This document shows, one piece after another, positions 17,921-26,210 of a DNA stretch of 64,000 nt. This DNA comes from Microbacterium sp. SS28 (GTDB lineage Bacteria; Actinomycetota; Actinomycetes; Actinomycetales; Microbacteriaceae), in assembly GCF_022761035.1 (NCBI RefSeq), contig NZ_JAKWJP010000005.1, forward strand, positions 124,001 through 188,000. The letters are read 5' to 3'. Within the stretch, counting starts at the first letter, position 1. Each line of letters opens with the position of its first letter. A model generated the notes under the pieces. That model ran no database searches and was not told where the DNA came from. It worked only from the letters and a program-made list of their open reading frames with translations. The position numbers were made by a program, and so were the translations under genes.

Positions 17921-18200
17921 ACCGGAAGCGATCGATCTCCTCATGGAACTTCTCTAGGTCCTGGGGACTGAGAGCCGCTGGAGAAGAGTGCAGCAGCGGA
18001 GCAGTGCCCTGTCGACTGCTGTACCGCGACCGCCGGGACAACCAGAGGGCCGCAGAAATGCCTGGTAAAAGGACGATTCCGACCACCCAGCGTCTGCGAT
18101 CGGGCGCCGACAAAGTTTGGTTGTCTAGGACCTCGGCCAGGGCAAAGGTGTTCCCGAGGATCAAAGCGGTCGTGATGACCAGCGCAATTGCGTCGAGCAT
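17907..18200 (-). CDS. Small membrane protein of unknown function
   Basis: 97 aa, not recognised. Two hydrophobic segments (LDAIALVITTALILGNTFAL, residues 2-21, and WVVGIVLLPGISAALWL, about 38-54) flank a short polar loop. The tail is cytoplasmic-looking and charged, ending EKFHEEIDRFRSRGG. AAAGGAG about 9 nt before the ATG supports a real gene. It lies 27 nt after the PfkB kinase gene as the last gene of the polyol operon and overlaps the end of lacI by 14 nt. The topology vaguely recalls phospholipase-D-nuclease N-terminal-like small membrane proteins, but I would not assign it. Confidence 0.7.
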   Translation of the reverse strand: MLDAIALVITTALILGNTFALAEVLDNQTLSAPDRRRWVVGIVLLPGISAALWLSRRSRYSSRQGTAPLLHSSPAALSPQDLEKFHEEIDRFRSRGG

Positions 18201-18227
18201 GGGCGATGTCTCCTTTCGGTGAGATTC

Positions 18228-19157
18228 TCAGGCCACCTCGTGCTCCCACGGGGGCTGGGCGCCGCTGCGGCTGACGGTGATCGCAGCGCACATGGTGGCG
18301 AAGTCAATCGAACGAGAGATCTGGGCACCGTCGAGGCGTGCGAGTCGCTCCCCAGGAGCAGTCACCCCGGCGCTCAACAGTGCCGATAGAAGACCGGCCG
18401 TGAAGGAGTCCCCTGCACCGATCGTGTCGGCGACTCGGGTGATTGTGGGAGCGCTGTGGTGGACACCCCACTGGCTGTAACCGATCGCCCCCAGGCGTCC
18501 GCGCGTGACAACCACGAGATCTGGGCCGCGCGCGAGCCAATCGGCTGCGATCTGCGAGGTCTCTCGCCCGGGGTGCAGCCATTGCAGATCCTCGTCGCTG
18601 ACCTTGACCACATCGGACAGGGTGACGAGTTCTTCCAGGCGCCAGCGAGTCTCATCTCGGTCCGCCGTGAGCTGCGGGCGGACATTCGGATCCAGAGAGA
18701 TGATCGAAGTCGGCGCGAGTGCTGAGACCACGCCCGCGACGAGGTCGCGTCCGGGGGCCATCGCCGCGCCGATCGATCCCACGTGCACGATGCGTGGGCT
18801 CGCAACAGAATGGAACGGTGTGGGCCGCCATGTGACGGTGAAGTCGTACAGAGCTGCTCCTGTGCCATCGATCGTCGCGCGGGCGAACGACGTAGGCTCG
18901 GCCGTCAAGGACTCGACCGAGAGAGCCACGCCGCTGGCGCTGGCGCGCTCGCGCAGGAGTGCACCCCGGTCATCGTCGCCGATGGTGGTGTGGAGGAGTG
19001 TCTGCCGGCCAAGCCGAGCCAGCCCGACCGCCACGTTGTACGGACTGCCACCGGGATGCGAGACCATCTGTGCGTTGGTCACGATCTCGTCGACCAGCGC
19101 CTCCCCCACGACCAGCGCGTCTACGTGAGCGGCGGTCGATTCTTCATGCTGGCTCAC
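18228..19157 (-). CDS. PfkB-family sugar kinase (fructokinase-like)
   Basis: 309 aa, ribokinase/PfkB fold. The N-terminal VDALVVGEALVDEIV and HPGGSPYNVAVGLARLG form the substrate-binding region. The C-terminal signature DTIGAGDSFTAGLLSAL holds the catalytic Asp in GAGD and the anion hole. It is predicted to phosphorylate fructose made by the neighbouring mannitol or sorbitol dehydrogenases to fructose phosphate; that substrate comes from context. The start is GTG at 19157 with GGAAG about 8 nt upstream. It follows the sorbitol dehydrogenase-like gene by 3 nt. Confidence 0.9.
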   Translation of the reverse strand: MSQHEESTAAHVDALVVGEALVDEIVTNAQMVSHPGGSPYNVAVGLARLGRQTLLHTTIGDDDRGALLRERASASGVALSVESLTAEPTSFARATIDGTGAALYDFTVTWRPTPFHSVASPRIVHVGSIGAAMAPGRDLVAGVVSALAPTSIISLDPNVRPQLTADRDETRWRLEELVTLSDVVKVSDEDLQWLHPGRETSQIAADWLARGPDLVVVTRGRLGAIGYSQWGVHHSAPTITRVADTIGAGDSFTAGLLSALLSAGVTAPGERLARLDGAQISRSIDFATMCAAITVSRSGAQPPWEHEVA

Positions 19158-19160
19158 CGC

Positions 19161-20174
19161 TCACTTCCCCGGGTACACGACGGCTTTGAGCTGACCCGGT
19201 TCGCGACCTATCGTCAGGGCGCGCTCGGCCTCGGCGAGTCCGAATCGCGCGGTTACCAGTCGGTCGAGGTCGACGCGTCCGCTGCTGACCAAGTCGATCG
19301 CCAGGGGCCAGGTGTTTGCGTAGCGGAATACACCGCTCAGCCAGATCTCACGGTTCTGAAGGAACGAGACAGGGAGCTCCAGGTCGTCGTTGCCGAGGCC
19401 CACGAGAATCACGCGTCCCGCTGGGCGCACGGCTCGGATACCTGAGCGCACCGCCGTGGCGGCTCCGGTGGCATCGATGAACGCGTCGACCTCCAGCCCC
19501 TCGACGGACTCCTCACGAGGGTCGATCACGCGAGTGGCGCCCGAAGACAGGGCGAAATCAAGGCGCCCGTTGTCGATGTCGGTGACGATCACTTCAGAGG
19601 CCCCGAATGCGCGAGCGGTCTGCGCGACGATGACACCGATCGGGCCCGCCCCCGTGACCAGGACGCGTGCTCCGGGGCCGATCTCCGCGCGCTGACAGGC
19701 CCAGATTGCCACCGACAGCGGCTCCATCAGCGCGCCCGCCTCATCGGAGACATTGTCGGGGATGTCGAACGCGAAGTCGCTCTGGATGGCGACGAACTCG
19801 GAGAATGCACCGTCGATCGGCGGAGTGGCGAAGAACTCCATCTCAGGGCACAAGTTGTAGCGGCCCGCCTTGCACTGCGCACACACGCGACACGAGCGCT
19901 GCGGCTCGATTGCGACTCGCCGGCCAACGCGATTCGGGTCGACGTCGACCCCGACGGCTTCGATGCGCCCGGACAGCTCATGGCCGAGCACAAGCGGTCG
20001 CTCAACGACGTATGGGCCGATCCGGCCGTGTTCGTAATAGTGCACGTCGCTACCGCACACGCCCACGGCGGCGACCCGCACGAGGACCTGGTCGCGCTCC
20101 AAAGTCGGTACTTTCATTGGCGCGATAGAGATCGAGTGTGGCGCGGTCAGGACTGCCGCTTCCATGAGGGTCAT
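19161..20174 (-). CDS. Zinc-dependent alcohol dehydrogenase, sorbitol/xylitol dehydrogenase-like
   Basis: 337 aa medium-chain dehydrogenase. The catalytic zinc site is GVCGSDVHYYEHGRIG and GHELSGRIEAVG; the structural zinc cysteines are in CRVCAQCKAGRYNLCPEMEF. The Rossmann motif is VLVTGAGPIGVIVAQTARAFG and an acidic residue follows (TDID), favouring NAD. The SDVHYYEHGRIG pattern matches sorbitol (L-iditol 2-) and xylitol dehydrogenases, which oxidise polyols to ketoses. It overlaps the mannitol dehydrogenase stop by ATGA. Cytoplasmic. The exact polyol is inferred from the operon. Confidence 0.9.
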   Translation of the reverse strand: MTLMEAAVLTAPHSISIAPMKVPTLERDQVLVRVAAVGVCGSDVHYYEHGRIGPYVVERPLVLGHELSGRIEAVGVDVDPNRVGRRVAIEPQRSCRVCAQCKAGRYNLCPEMEFFATPPIDGAFSEFVAIQSDFAFDIPDNVSDEAGALMEPLSVAIWACQRAEIGPGARVLVTGAGPIGVIVAQTARAFGASEVIVTDIDNGRLDFALSSGATRVIDPREESVEGLEVDAFIDATGAATAVRSGIRAVRPAGRVILVGLGNDDLELPVSFLQNREIWLSGVFRYANTWPLAIDLVSSGRVDLDRLVTARFGLAEAERALTIGREPGQLKAVVYPGK

Positions 20175-21742
20175 TGCTCTTCACCTTCGTTTGAATGGCC
20201 TTCGTTCGGGTGCGATGCAGCAAGTGGAGCGCCTACCAGCACCCGCAGAGTCGCTTGTGCACCGACTGTGTGGAGACCCGCCAATGTGGCCGCGTACGCA
20301 TCAGTGAACCGTCTGTCGTCACCGAGGTCGCCGAACAGAGCGCGGTTCTGGATGAACGCCAGCGGATGCTCGTACTGGGTCTGGGCGATCGCGACGAGGT
20401 CGTCCCGCAGGGAGTCGACCACCTCGATCGGCTGGCCCTGCTCGTCGACCGCTTCGGCGTATCTCGCCCAGCTCGCCACGATCGCGGCGGACAAAGTCAC
20501 CTCACCGCCGGTTTCGAGCTGCTCGCGGATGACCGGGACCAGCCACTTCGGGATGCGATCAGATGACTCGGCGCACAGCCGCGCGATGGTGTCCCGCACG
20601 TGCGGGTTCGAGAATCGTTCGATCAGGGTGCGCTTGTAGCGATCGAGATCCACCCCGGGAACGGGCCTGAGGGTCGGTGTCGCTTCGCGATCCATGTAGG
20701 CGAGAAGGAAGGACTCTATCAGCGGATCGGCCAACGCGTCGTGGACCAGCCGGTAGCCGCTGAGGTACCCGAAGTAGCACAGACCCTGATGGCTGGCATT
20801 GAGAAGGCGGAGCTTCATGAGCTCGTAGGGCTCGACATCCGCCACCAGCTGCGCATCGGCAGCCTCGAACGGAGGCCGTCCGAGAGGGAAGTCGTCCTCG
20901 ATCACCCACTGGAAGAACGGCTCGCAGACCACCGGCCACTCATCCCGGAGTCCCGACCGCTGCTCCGCCGCGACGACATCGGCCTCGGAAGTGACGGGGG
21001 TGATGCGGTCGACCATCGAGTTCGGGAATGCCACGTTCTCTCGCACCCACGCGCCGAGCGGGGGGTCCTTGAGCTCGGCGAACGCCGTGAACATGCGGGA
21101 TGCCACGTGCCCGTTGCCCTGGATGTTGTCGCAGGACAGCACCGTAAAAGCCGGGATGCCGCGATCACGCCGGCGGCGGAGCGCCTCGGTGACGTACCCG
21201 AACACGGTCGTGGGCGAGGCGCCTTCGGCGAGGTCGGCGGCGACCGCGGGGTTCGTGGCGTCGAACTGGCCGGTGACGCGGTCGAAGTTGTAGCCTCCCT
21301 CGGTGATCGTCAGTGAGACGATCCGCGTGCTCGGGTCGGCCATCCGCTCGATGACCGCCTCGGTCTCGTCGGGCGCGAAGAGATACTCGACGATGCTTCC
21401 GATGATCGAGGACTCCTCCCGGCCATCGGAGTGCTTGACCGTGAGCGTGTAGAGGCAGTCCTGAGCGTCGAAGATGGCCTTCATCCGCCGATCGCCTGCG
21501 AGGAGGCCGACTCCGCAGATCGCCCAGTCCTGCGCGAGCCCTTGCGACATCAGCGAGTCCAGGCACATCGCCATGTGCGCCCGATGGAACCCGCCAACCC
21601 CGATGTGCACGATTCCGACCGACAGCCCCGACCGGTCATACAGGGGCCGCCGGACGGCGGCACCCGCACGATCGATCGTCGCGTTCGTCAGTTGCGGCAC
21701 CGGCGCGCGCTCACCGGGGTCGGCGTGGTCCGATTCGGTCAC
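20171..21742 (-). CDS. Mannitol dehydrogenase-family protein (mannitol 2-dehydrogenase-like)
   Basis: 523 aa, full length for the family. The NAD-binding start is VGIVHIGVGGFHRAHMAM, then IFDAQDCLYTLTVKHSDGRE, SLTITEGGYNFD, the inter-domain LSCDNIQGNG, and the catalytic region NSMVDRITP with MKLRLLNASHQGLCYFGYL (catalytic Lys and Asn-His). It would oxidise D-mannitol (or arabinitol) to the ketose. The start is GTG at 21742, overlapping the permease stop (GTGA). Compare the relative at 1-285, which belongs to the uronate locus. Confidence 0.92.
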   Translation of the reverse strand: MTESDHADPGERAPVPQLTNATIDRAGAAVRRPLYDRSGLSVGIVHIGVGGFHRAHMAMCLDSLMSQGLAQDWAICGVGLLAGDRRMKAIFDAQDCLYTLTVKHSDGREESSIIGSIVEYLFAPDETEAVIERMADPSTRIVSLTITEGGYNFDRVTGQFDATNPAVAADLAEGASPTTVFGYVTEALRRRRDRGIPAFTVLSCDNIQGNGHVASRMFTAFAELKDPPLGAWVRENVAFPNSMVDRITPVTSEADVVAAEQRSGLRDEWPVVCEPFFQWVIEDDFPLGRPPFEAADAQLVADVEPYELMKLRLLNASHQGLCYFGYLSGYRLVHDALADPLIESFLLAYMDREATPTLRPVPGVDLDRYKRTLIERFSNPHVRDTIARLCAESSDRIPKWLVPVIREQLETGGEVTLSAAIVASWARYAEAVDEQGQPIEVVDSLRDDLVAIAQTQYEHPLAFIQNRALFGDLGDDRRFTDAYAATLAGLHTVGAQATLRVLVGAPLAASHPNEGHSNEGEEQ

Positions 21743-22551
21743 TTCACGGCACCCATGGCGAGACCGCGAACGAGCTGCTTCTGCGCCAGCCAGCCGGCTG
21801 CGACCACGGGCAGCACGGCGAGGGTGGCCGCGGCCGAGAGTACGGCGAGGAACTGACCACGCCCATCGACGAAGCTGGCGAGGAACGGCGGTACCGTTCG
21901 CGCTGTGTCCGTGGTCAGGATCGTGGCGAGGAAGTACTCGTTCCAGGAGAAGATGAAGCAGATCAGCGCGACCGCCGCGACTCCCGGGAGAACGATCGGC
22001 AGGACGACCCGCACCAGTTCAGTCCGAAGATTCGCGCCATCGATCTGGGCGGCTTCGATGATCTCCAGCGGCACCTCGTTGAAGAAGGACCGCATCATCC
22101 AGATCGCGATCGGCAGGTTGATCGCGACGTACAGCCAGCTGAGCGCCGAGATGTTATCGAGCAGCCCGAGCCACAGCAGGATGAAGTAGACCGGGATGAT
22201 CGATGCGGCCACGGGGAGGAACCTCGTGGAGATGAAGAAGAACAGCACGTCCTTCACCTTCTTGATCGGACGGATGCTGAGCCCGTACGCGCAGGGGATG
22301 GCGAGCAGCAGCACGATGAGTGTCGACGAGATGCTGGAGGTGAAGGAGTTGATGAGATACGCGCTCCCGCCGCGTTCCAGGACAGCCGCGTAGCTGTCCA
22401 GGCTCAGGTTCGTGAACAGGGTCGGCGGGATGGACGCCGCATCGGATTCCGTCTTGAAGCTGGTGAACACCATCCATGCGATGGGGAAGAAGAACAGCAG
22501 GGCGATGATCCAGGTTGCCGTTGTCAGCAGGCCTGCACGGAATGAACGCAT
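21739..22551 (-). CDS. Polyol ABC transporter permease (MalG/SmoG-type)
   Basis: 270-aa inner-membrane permease. It has six TM helices, SFRAGLLTTATWIIALLFFF at the start, the EAA loop LEIIEAAQIDGANLRTELVR, and QKQLVRGLAMGAVK at the end, as in mannitol/sorbitol MtlG/SmoG. The ATG at 22551 overlaps the stop of the partner permease (TGATG) and has GAAGGAGAGG upstream. Open frame continuing to 23745 is antisense-like overlap with the neighbours and is rejected. Confidence 0.94.
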   Translation of the reverse strand: MRSFRAGLLTTATWIIALLFFFPIAWMVFTSFKTESDAASIPPTLFTNLSLDSYAAVLERGGSAYLINSFTSSISSTLIVLLLAIPCAYGLSIRPIKKVKDVLFFFISTRFLPVAASIIPVYFILLWLGLLDNISALSWLYVAINLPIAIWMMRSFFNEVPLEIIEAAQIDGANLRTELVRVVLPIVLPGVAAVALICFIFSWNEYFLATILTTDTARTVPPFLASFVDGRGQFLAVLSAAATLAVLPVVAAGWLAQKQLVRGLAMGAVK

Positions 22552-23498
22552 CAGCGCACCTCTCCTTCGACGAACACCTTGAACAGGCTGCGGAGCGCGA
22601 GACTGGCCGCGCCGATGGTGATGACGACGGTGATGACGCCGAACGCCGCCGCCTGACCGATATCGAGGCCGATGAAGGCCCGCTCGTAGAGGAGATACGG
22701 CAGGGTTTTCGTGCCACCGGTGCCTTTGGTCATGATCGCGATCGGGTCGAACATCTGCAGCATCATGATGCCGCCCAGCAGAATCGCGATCTCGATGTAC
22801 TGCCGCAGGTGCGGCAGGGTCATATGGCGGAAGGTGCGGATCGGGCCGGCCCCATCCACGGACGCGGCCTCGAGGACCTCCTTGCTCTGGCTCTGCAGTC
22901 CTGCGAGGAGGATGAGCATGAAGAACGGGGTGAACTGCCAGGTCATCAGCATGATGATCGTCACGACGGGCAGGTCGGTGTTGAACGCGACGGACGGAAG
23001 ACCGATCGCGTTCAGGCCGACGTTCACCATGCCGACGTTCACGTCGAGCATCGAGTACTTCCAGATCAATGCGGCCGCAGCGGGCATGACCAGGAACGGC
23101 GTGATCATCAGTGTTCGCACGACTCCCTGCCCCAGAAACTTCCTGTCCAGAAGCAGTGCGAAGGCGAGTCCGAGCAGCAGGGCGAGGACGACCGACGTCC
23201 CGGTGATGATCACGGTGGCTATCAGGGCTTCGAGGAAGTCCCCAGTGGTGAACACCGCAATGTAGTTGCTCAACCCGGCGAACGAGATGTCGCCTGGCCG
23301 AAGCTGGTTCCAGTTGAGGAACGACACGACGATGGTGACGAGGAACGGGATCTGCGTCAGGGCGATCGAGATGAACAGCGCGGGGAAGACCAGCCCGCGC
23401 GCCACGCGCGCTTTGCGCTTGCTCGTCGGGGCGATCGCCGGGGGCAGGACTCCGGAATCGGAGGTGTCCGGCGTGGTAATGGTGGTGGTGGTTGTCAT
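22551..23498 (-). CDS. Polyol ABC transporter permease (MalF/SmoF-type)
   Basis: 315-aa permease with an N-terminal Thr-rich tail (MTTTTTITTPD) and six TM helices starting at LVFPALFISIALTQIPFLV. The EAA loop is KEVLEAASVDGAGPIRTF, the site where the ATPase couples. It is a typical CUT1 subunit of a mannitol/sorbitol importer, as judged by the operon. AAGGAAG precedes the ATG. The 87 nt separating it from the binding-protein gene contain a strong hairpin. Confidence 0.94.
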   Translation of the reverse strand: MTTTTTITTPDTSDSGVLPPAIAPTSKRKARVARGLVFPALFISIALTQIPFLVTIVVSFLNWNQLRPGDISFAGLSNYIAVFTTGDFLEALIATVIITGTSVVLALLLGLAFALLLDRKFLGQGVVRTLMITPFLVMPAAAALIWKYSMLDVNVGMVNVGLNAIGLPSVAFNTDLPVVTIIMLMTWQFTPFFMLILLAGLQSQSKEVLEAASVDGAGPIRTFRHMTLPHLRQYIEIAILLGGIMMLQMFDPIAIMTKGTGGTKTLPYLLYERAFIGLDIGQAAAFGVITVVITIGAASLALRSLFKVFVEGEVR

Positions 23499-23518
23499 GT
23501 TCGCTTCCTTGCGTCGGG

Positions 23519-23570
23519 CGTGGGTCGGGGGGGGCAGCGTTCGGGCCGCGCGCCGCTCCCCCGATCCACG
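23519..23570 (-). terminator. Hairpin after the polyol-binding protein gene
   Basis: CGTGGGTCGGGGG (23519-23531) pairs with CCCCCGATCCACG (23558-23570), a 13-bp stem with one G-U pair, starting 16 nt after the binding-protein stop and before the permease. It probably limits read-through or protects the binding-protein mRNA. No T-run is present. Confidence 0.6.
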
Positions 23571-23585
23571 AGGGCGAAGCTGGTG

Positions 23586-24932
23586 TTACTTCTGCTTGTC
23601 TCCAGCGACCTGGGCGATCTGCTGCCCCTCGGCGAGTGCCGCTTCGACGGTCGTGCGGCCGGCGATGGCGTCCGCCACGAGTTGCGCAACCTGGTTGCCC
23701 ACGTCCTGGAACTCGGGGATGGTCACGTACTGGATTCCGACCCACGGCTGCGGGTCTACGCCCGGCTGCTCCGGGTTCACCGCGTTCATCACCTCGAGAG
23801 TGATCGGGGCGAAGGCGGCCGCAGCCTCCTTGTACTCCGGGATCTCATAGGTCGAGTTGCGCGCCCCCGGGGGTACCCGTGTCCAGCCGAGAGTCTCTCC
23901 GACCAGCTGCTGGTACTCCTTGCTTGTCGCCCACTTGACGAACGTGGTCGCCGCATCGGCGTTCTTCGTCGTCTCCGGGACGGCGAGGTTCCACGACCAC
24001 AGCCAGCCCGACTCGTCGGTCTTGTAGGTCGGTGCGTGCGCGTACCCCATCTGACCGGCGACCTCCGATGTCTCGGGGTCCTCGAGAATGGATGCCGCGA
24101 CGGATGCGTCGTACCACATCGCCGCCTTGCCCCCGCTGAGCAGGTTCAAGCACTCCGTGAAGCTGTACGAGACCGGGTCGGATTCACCCGCTTCCGCCAG
24201 CAGATCAACGTAGAAGTTGACCGCTTCAGTGAATTCCGGAGAGTCGACCTGGGCATTCCAGTCCATGTCGTACCAGTTGCCGCCGAAGGTCTGCACCACG
24301 GTGGTCAAGGGCGCGAACAGGTCGCCCCACCCGGGCTTGCCACGGAGGCAGATCCCGGCCACATCTGGAGTGTTGAGCGTCTTGGCGAACTCGGCGACCT
24401 GCTGCCACGTCGGGTTGTTCGGCATCGTCAGACCGGCCGCCTCGAACATCGCCTTGTTGTACATCAGGATCGACGATTCGCCGTAGAACGGGACCGCGTA
24501 CTGCTTTCCGTCGACAGAGATGGCTTTGCGGACGGGCTCCAGAAGATCGTCGACGTCGTAGTCCGCGTCTGCTTCGAGGGCAGGTGTCAGATCCTTGAGC
24601 CACCCCAGCGCTCCCCATTGGGGTACTTCGTAGGCGCCGACCGTGACGATGTCATACTGGCCCGCCTTGGATGCGACGTCCGCAGTGACCGCGGCCCGGA
24701 GGTCGCCTTCCTCCATCTGGACGAAGTTGACCTTGATTCCAGGGTTTTCCTTCTCGAAGGTTCCCTTGAGCTCCTCCATGTCTTTCATCTGCGGATTGCT
24801 CACGGTGGCGAGAGTGAGGGTGACATCGCCCTCTTGCTGACTGCTACCGCCAGCGCCGGCGCATCCGGCCAAGGCGATAGCGGTGACTGTCAGCGCCGAA
24901 CTGACGGCGAGAACGCGTCGTCTGGTACGCAT
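23586..24932 (-). CDS. Polyol ABC transporter substrate-binding lipoprotein
   Basis: 448-aa lipoprotein. Signal peptide with lipobox IALAGC (cysteine 24), then a MalE-like fold: VTLTLATVSNPQMKDMEELK, TADVASKAGQYDIVTVGAYE, GKPGWGDLFAPLTTVVQTFG and GWLWSWNLAVPETTKNADAA. The DIVTVGAYEVPQWGALGWLK segment resembles sorbitol/mannitol-binding SmoE/MtlE proteins. First gene of the polyol operon; AAAGGAG lies about 6 nt before the ATG. The operon is divergent from an AraC regulator. Confidence 0.93.
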   Translation of the reverse strand: MRTRRRVLAVSSALTVTAIALAGCAGAGGSSQQEGDVTLTLATVSNPQMKDMEELKGTFEKENPGIKVNFVQMEEGDLRAAVTADVASKAGQYDIVTVGAYEVPQWGALGWLKDLTPALEADADYDVDDLLEPVRKAISVDGKQYAVPFYGESSILMYNKAMFEAAGLTMPNNPTWQQVAEFAKTLNTPDVAGICLRGKPGWGDLFAPLTTVVQTFGGNWYDMDWNAQVDSPEFTEAVNFYVDLLAEAGESDPVSYSFTECLNLLSGGKAAMWYDASVAASILEDPETSEVAGQMGYAHAPTYKTDESGWLWSWNLAVPETTKNADAATTFVKWATSKEYQQLVGETLGWTRVPPGARNSTYEIPEYKEAAAAFAPITLEVMNAVNPEQPGVDPQPWVGIQYVTIPEFQDVGNQVAQLVADAIAGRTTVEAALAEGQQIAQVAGDKQK

Positions 24933-25125
24933 AGGAACTCCTTTGTTTGTCTGCTGTGTCGGGGGCCAGCTGGCTTTGCGATGCGTATGGCTGCCGCACG
25001 GGCCGACTGTCTTCTCCGACTATGGGCGACGCCCGCTCCTGTCGTCCCACCCCTAGCGATCAGGAAGTGGTACTTTCATTCCAGTTCTCGTCACCCGACT
25101 GATCAGCAAGGCCGCTGGAGGACTG
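24933..25125. promoter_or_regulatory. Divergent promoter region of polyol operon and AraC gene
   Basis: 193 nt between two divergent starts, so it must hold both promoters. CATAGT read on the minus strand (25018-25023) is a possible -10 for the polyol operon, but I found no convincing -35 at 17 bp. GGAGG precedes the AraC ATG. No clear long repeat was identified. Confidence 0.45.
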
Positions 25126-26076
25126 ATGGCATCACCGGACACCTTCGCCAGGGCGATCATGGCCAGTCCCGCAGCGAGAGAGCTCATTCCGCACCCCGAT
25201 GGGGAGTCGTTCCGCTGGATCGAACACGACTATCCGTGCGACATCGCGCGATGGAACTATCACCCCGAAGTGGAGATCCACCTCATCCGCCGCAGCAGCG
25301 GCAACTTCATCATCGGCGATGAGGTCGGGGCCTTCGAACCGGGTCATGTCGCGATCGTCGGAGCCGAAGTTCCCCACGACTGGATGAGCGATCTGACAGA
25401 GGGTGAAGTCATTGAGAAGCGAGATGCCGTCATCCAGTTCACGCCGGATTGGCTGCAGAGCAGCATCGACGCCATCCCAGAATTAGCGCCCTCGCTTAGG
25501 CTGTTGGAGCAGTCACGGCGCGGAATCGTCTTCTCGGGAAGCACCGCCACGACTGCCGCCATCGAGATCGAGAAGGTCGGTGAGTTCAGTGGCGCCCGAC
25601 GCATGGCCCACTTCTTCGGCCTGCTGGACATTCTGGTGAACGCACCCGAGCACGAGCGACACTACGTCGCGCACGAACTGTATTCACCCAATGTCGGGCG
25701 AGAGGGCAAAGCTGCCGTAGACGCGGGACTCGCCTACGTCGTCGAGAACCTGAGCGGACACATCCGTCTGTCAGAAGCAGCCCGACTCGCGTACATGTCT
25801 GAGCCGTCCTTCTCCAAATACTTCAAGAAGGCGAGCGGGATGACATTCTCCGACCTGGTCCGCCGTCTCCGAATCGCCAACGCCTGTCGGCTCCTCGACC
25901 AATCCGACTCGTCCATCGCCGACATCAGCGCAGCTGTGGGCTACCGCAATCTGGCCAACTTCAACCGGCAATTCCGATCAGAAACGGGCTATACGCCCAG
26001 CGCGTACCGAGCGCTGGACCCCTCAGCGAAGCCGAGGAGTGGGTTGGCGGGCTACAGCCGGACTCAATCCGCCTGA
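25126..26076 (+). CDS. AraC-family transcriptional regulator with cupin sensor
   Basis: 316 aa. The N-terminal cupin-like sensor spans about 10-110 (DIARWNYHPEVEIHLIRRSS, GHVAIVGAEVPHDWMSD), which binds the inducer, followed by a linker. The C-terminal double HTH is SGHIRLSEAARLAYMSEPSF, FSKYFKKASGMTF and then SIADISAAVGYRNLANFNRQ, FRSETGYTPSAYR, the AraC signature. GGAGG stands about 4 nt before the ATG. It is divergent from the mannitol/sorbitol transporter operon, so it is probably its activator responding to a polyol. Confidence 0.92.
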   Translation: MASPDTFARAIMASPAARELIPHPDGESFRWIEHDYPCDIARWNYHPEVEIHLIRRSSGNFIIGDEVGAFEPGHVAIVGAEVPHDWMSDLTEGEVIEKRDAVIQFTPDWLQSSIDAIPELAPSLRLLEQSRRGIVFSGSTATTAAIEIEKVGEFSGARRMAHFFGLLDILVNAPEHERHYVAHELYSPNVGREGKAAVDAGLAYVVENLSGHIRLSEAARLAYMSEPSFSKYFKKASGMTFSDLVRRLRIANACRLLDQSDSSIADISAAVGYRNLANFNRQFRSETGYTPSAYRALDPSAKPRSGLAGYSRTQSA

Positions 26077-26210
26077 GGCGCGCGTCGGTGGTGATGCGGG
26101 TGTGGACGACGGTCGGGTCTTCTGCGAGACCGAGCTCGTGGATCCCGATCGGCGGGGCACGTTCGGCGACCGGTCCGTGGGGCACCGCGAGCGGAGCTGG
26201 GACGTCGTGC
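26077..26210 (-). other. Convergent intergenic region with coding-like fragment
   Basis: Lies between the ends of the AraC gene and gnd. Minus-strand bases about 26190-26086 read without stops and with normal GC-rich codons (VPHGPVAERAPPIG, then IHELGLAEDPTVVHTRITT) and continue into the AraC gene antisense. I do not recognise it. It may be a gene remnant or chance; no terminator-grade hairpin was noticed. Confidence 0.3.

Noticed and set aside
22515..25322. Very long plus-strand open frame (935 codons) opposite the polyol transporter genes
   Set aside because: It is antisense to three clearly recognisable genes, has Arg/His/Asp-heavy composition and no domain; such frames arise in GC-rich DNA because stop codons are rare.
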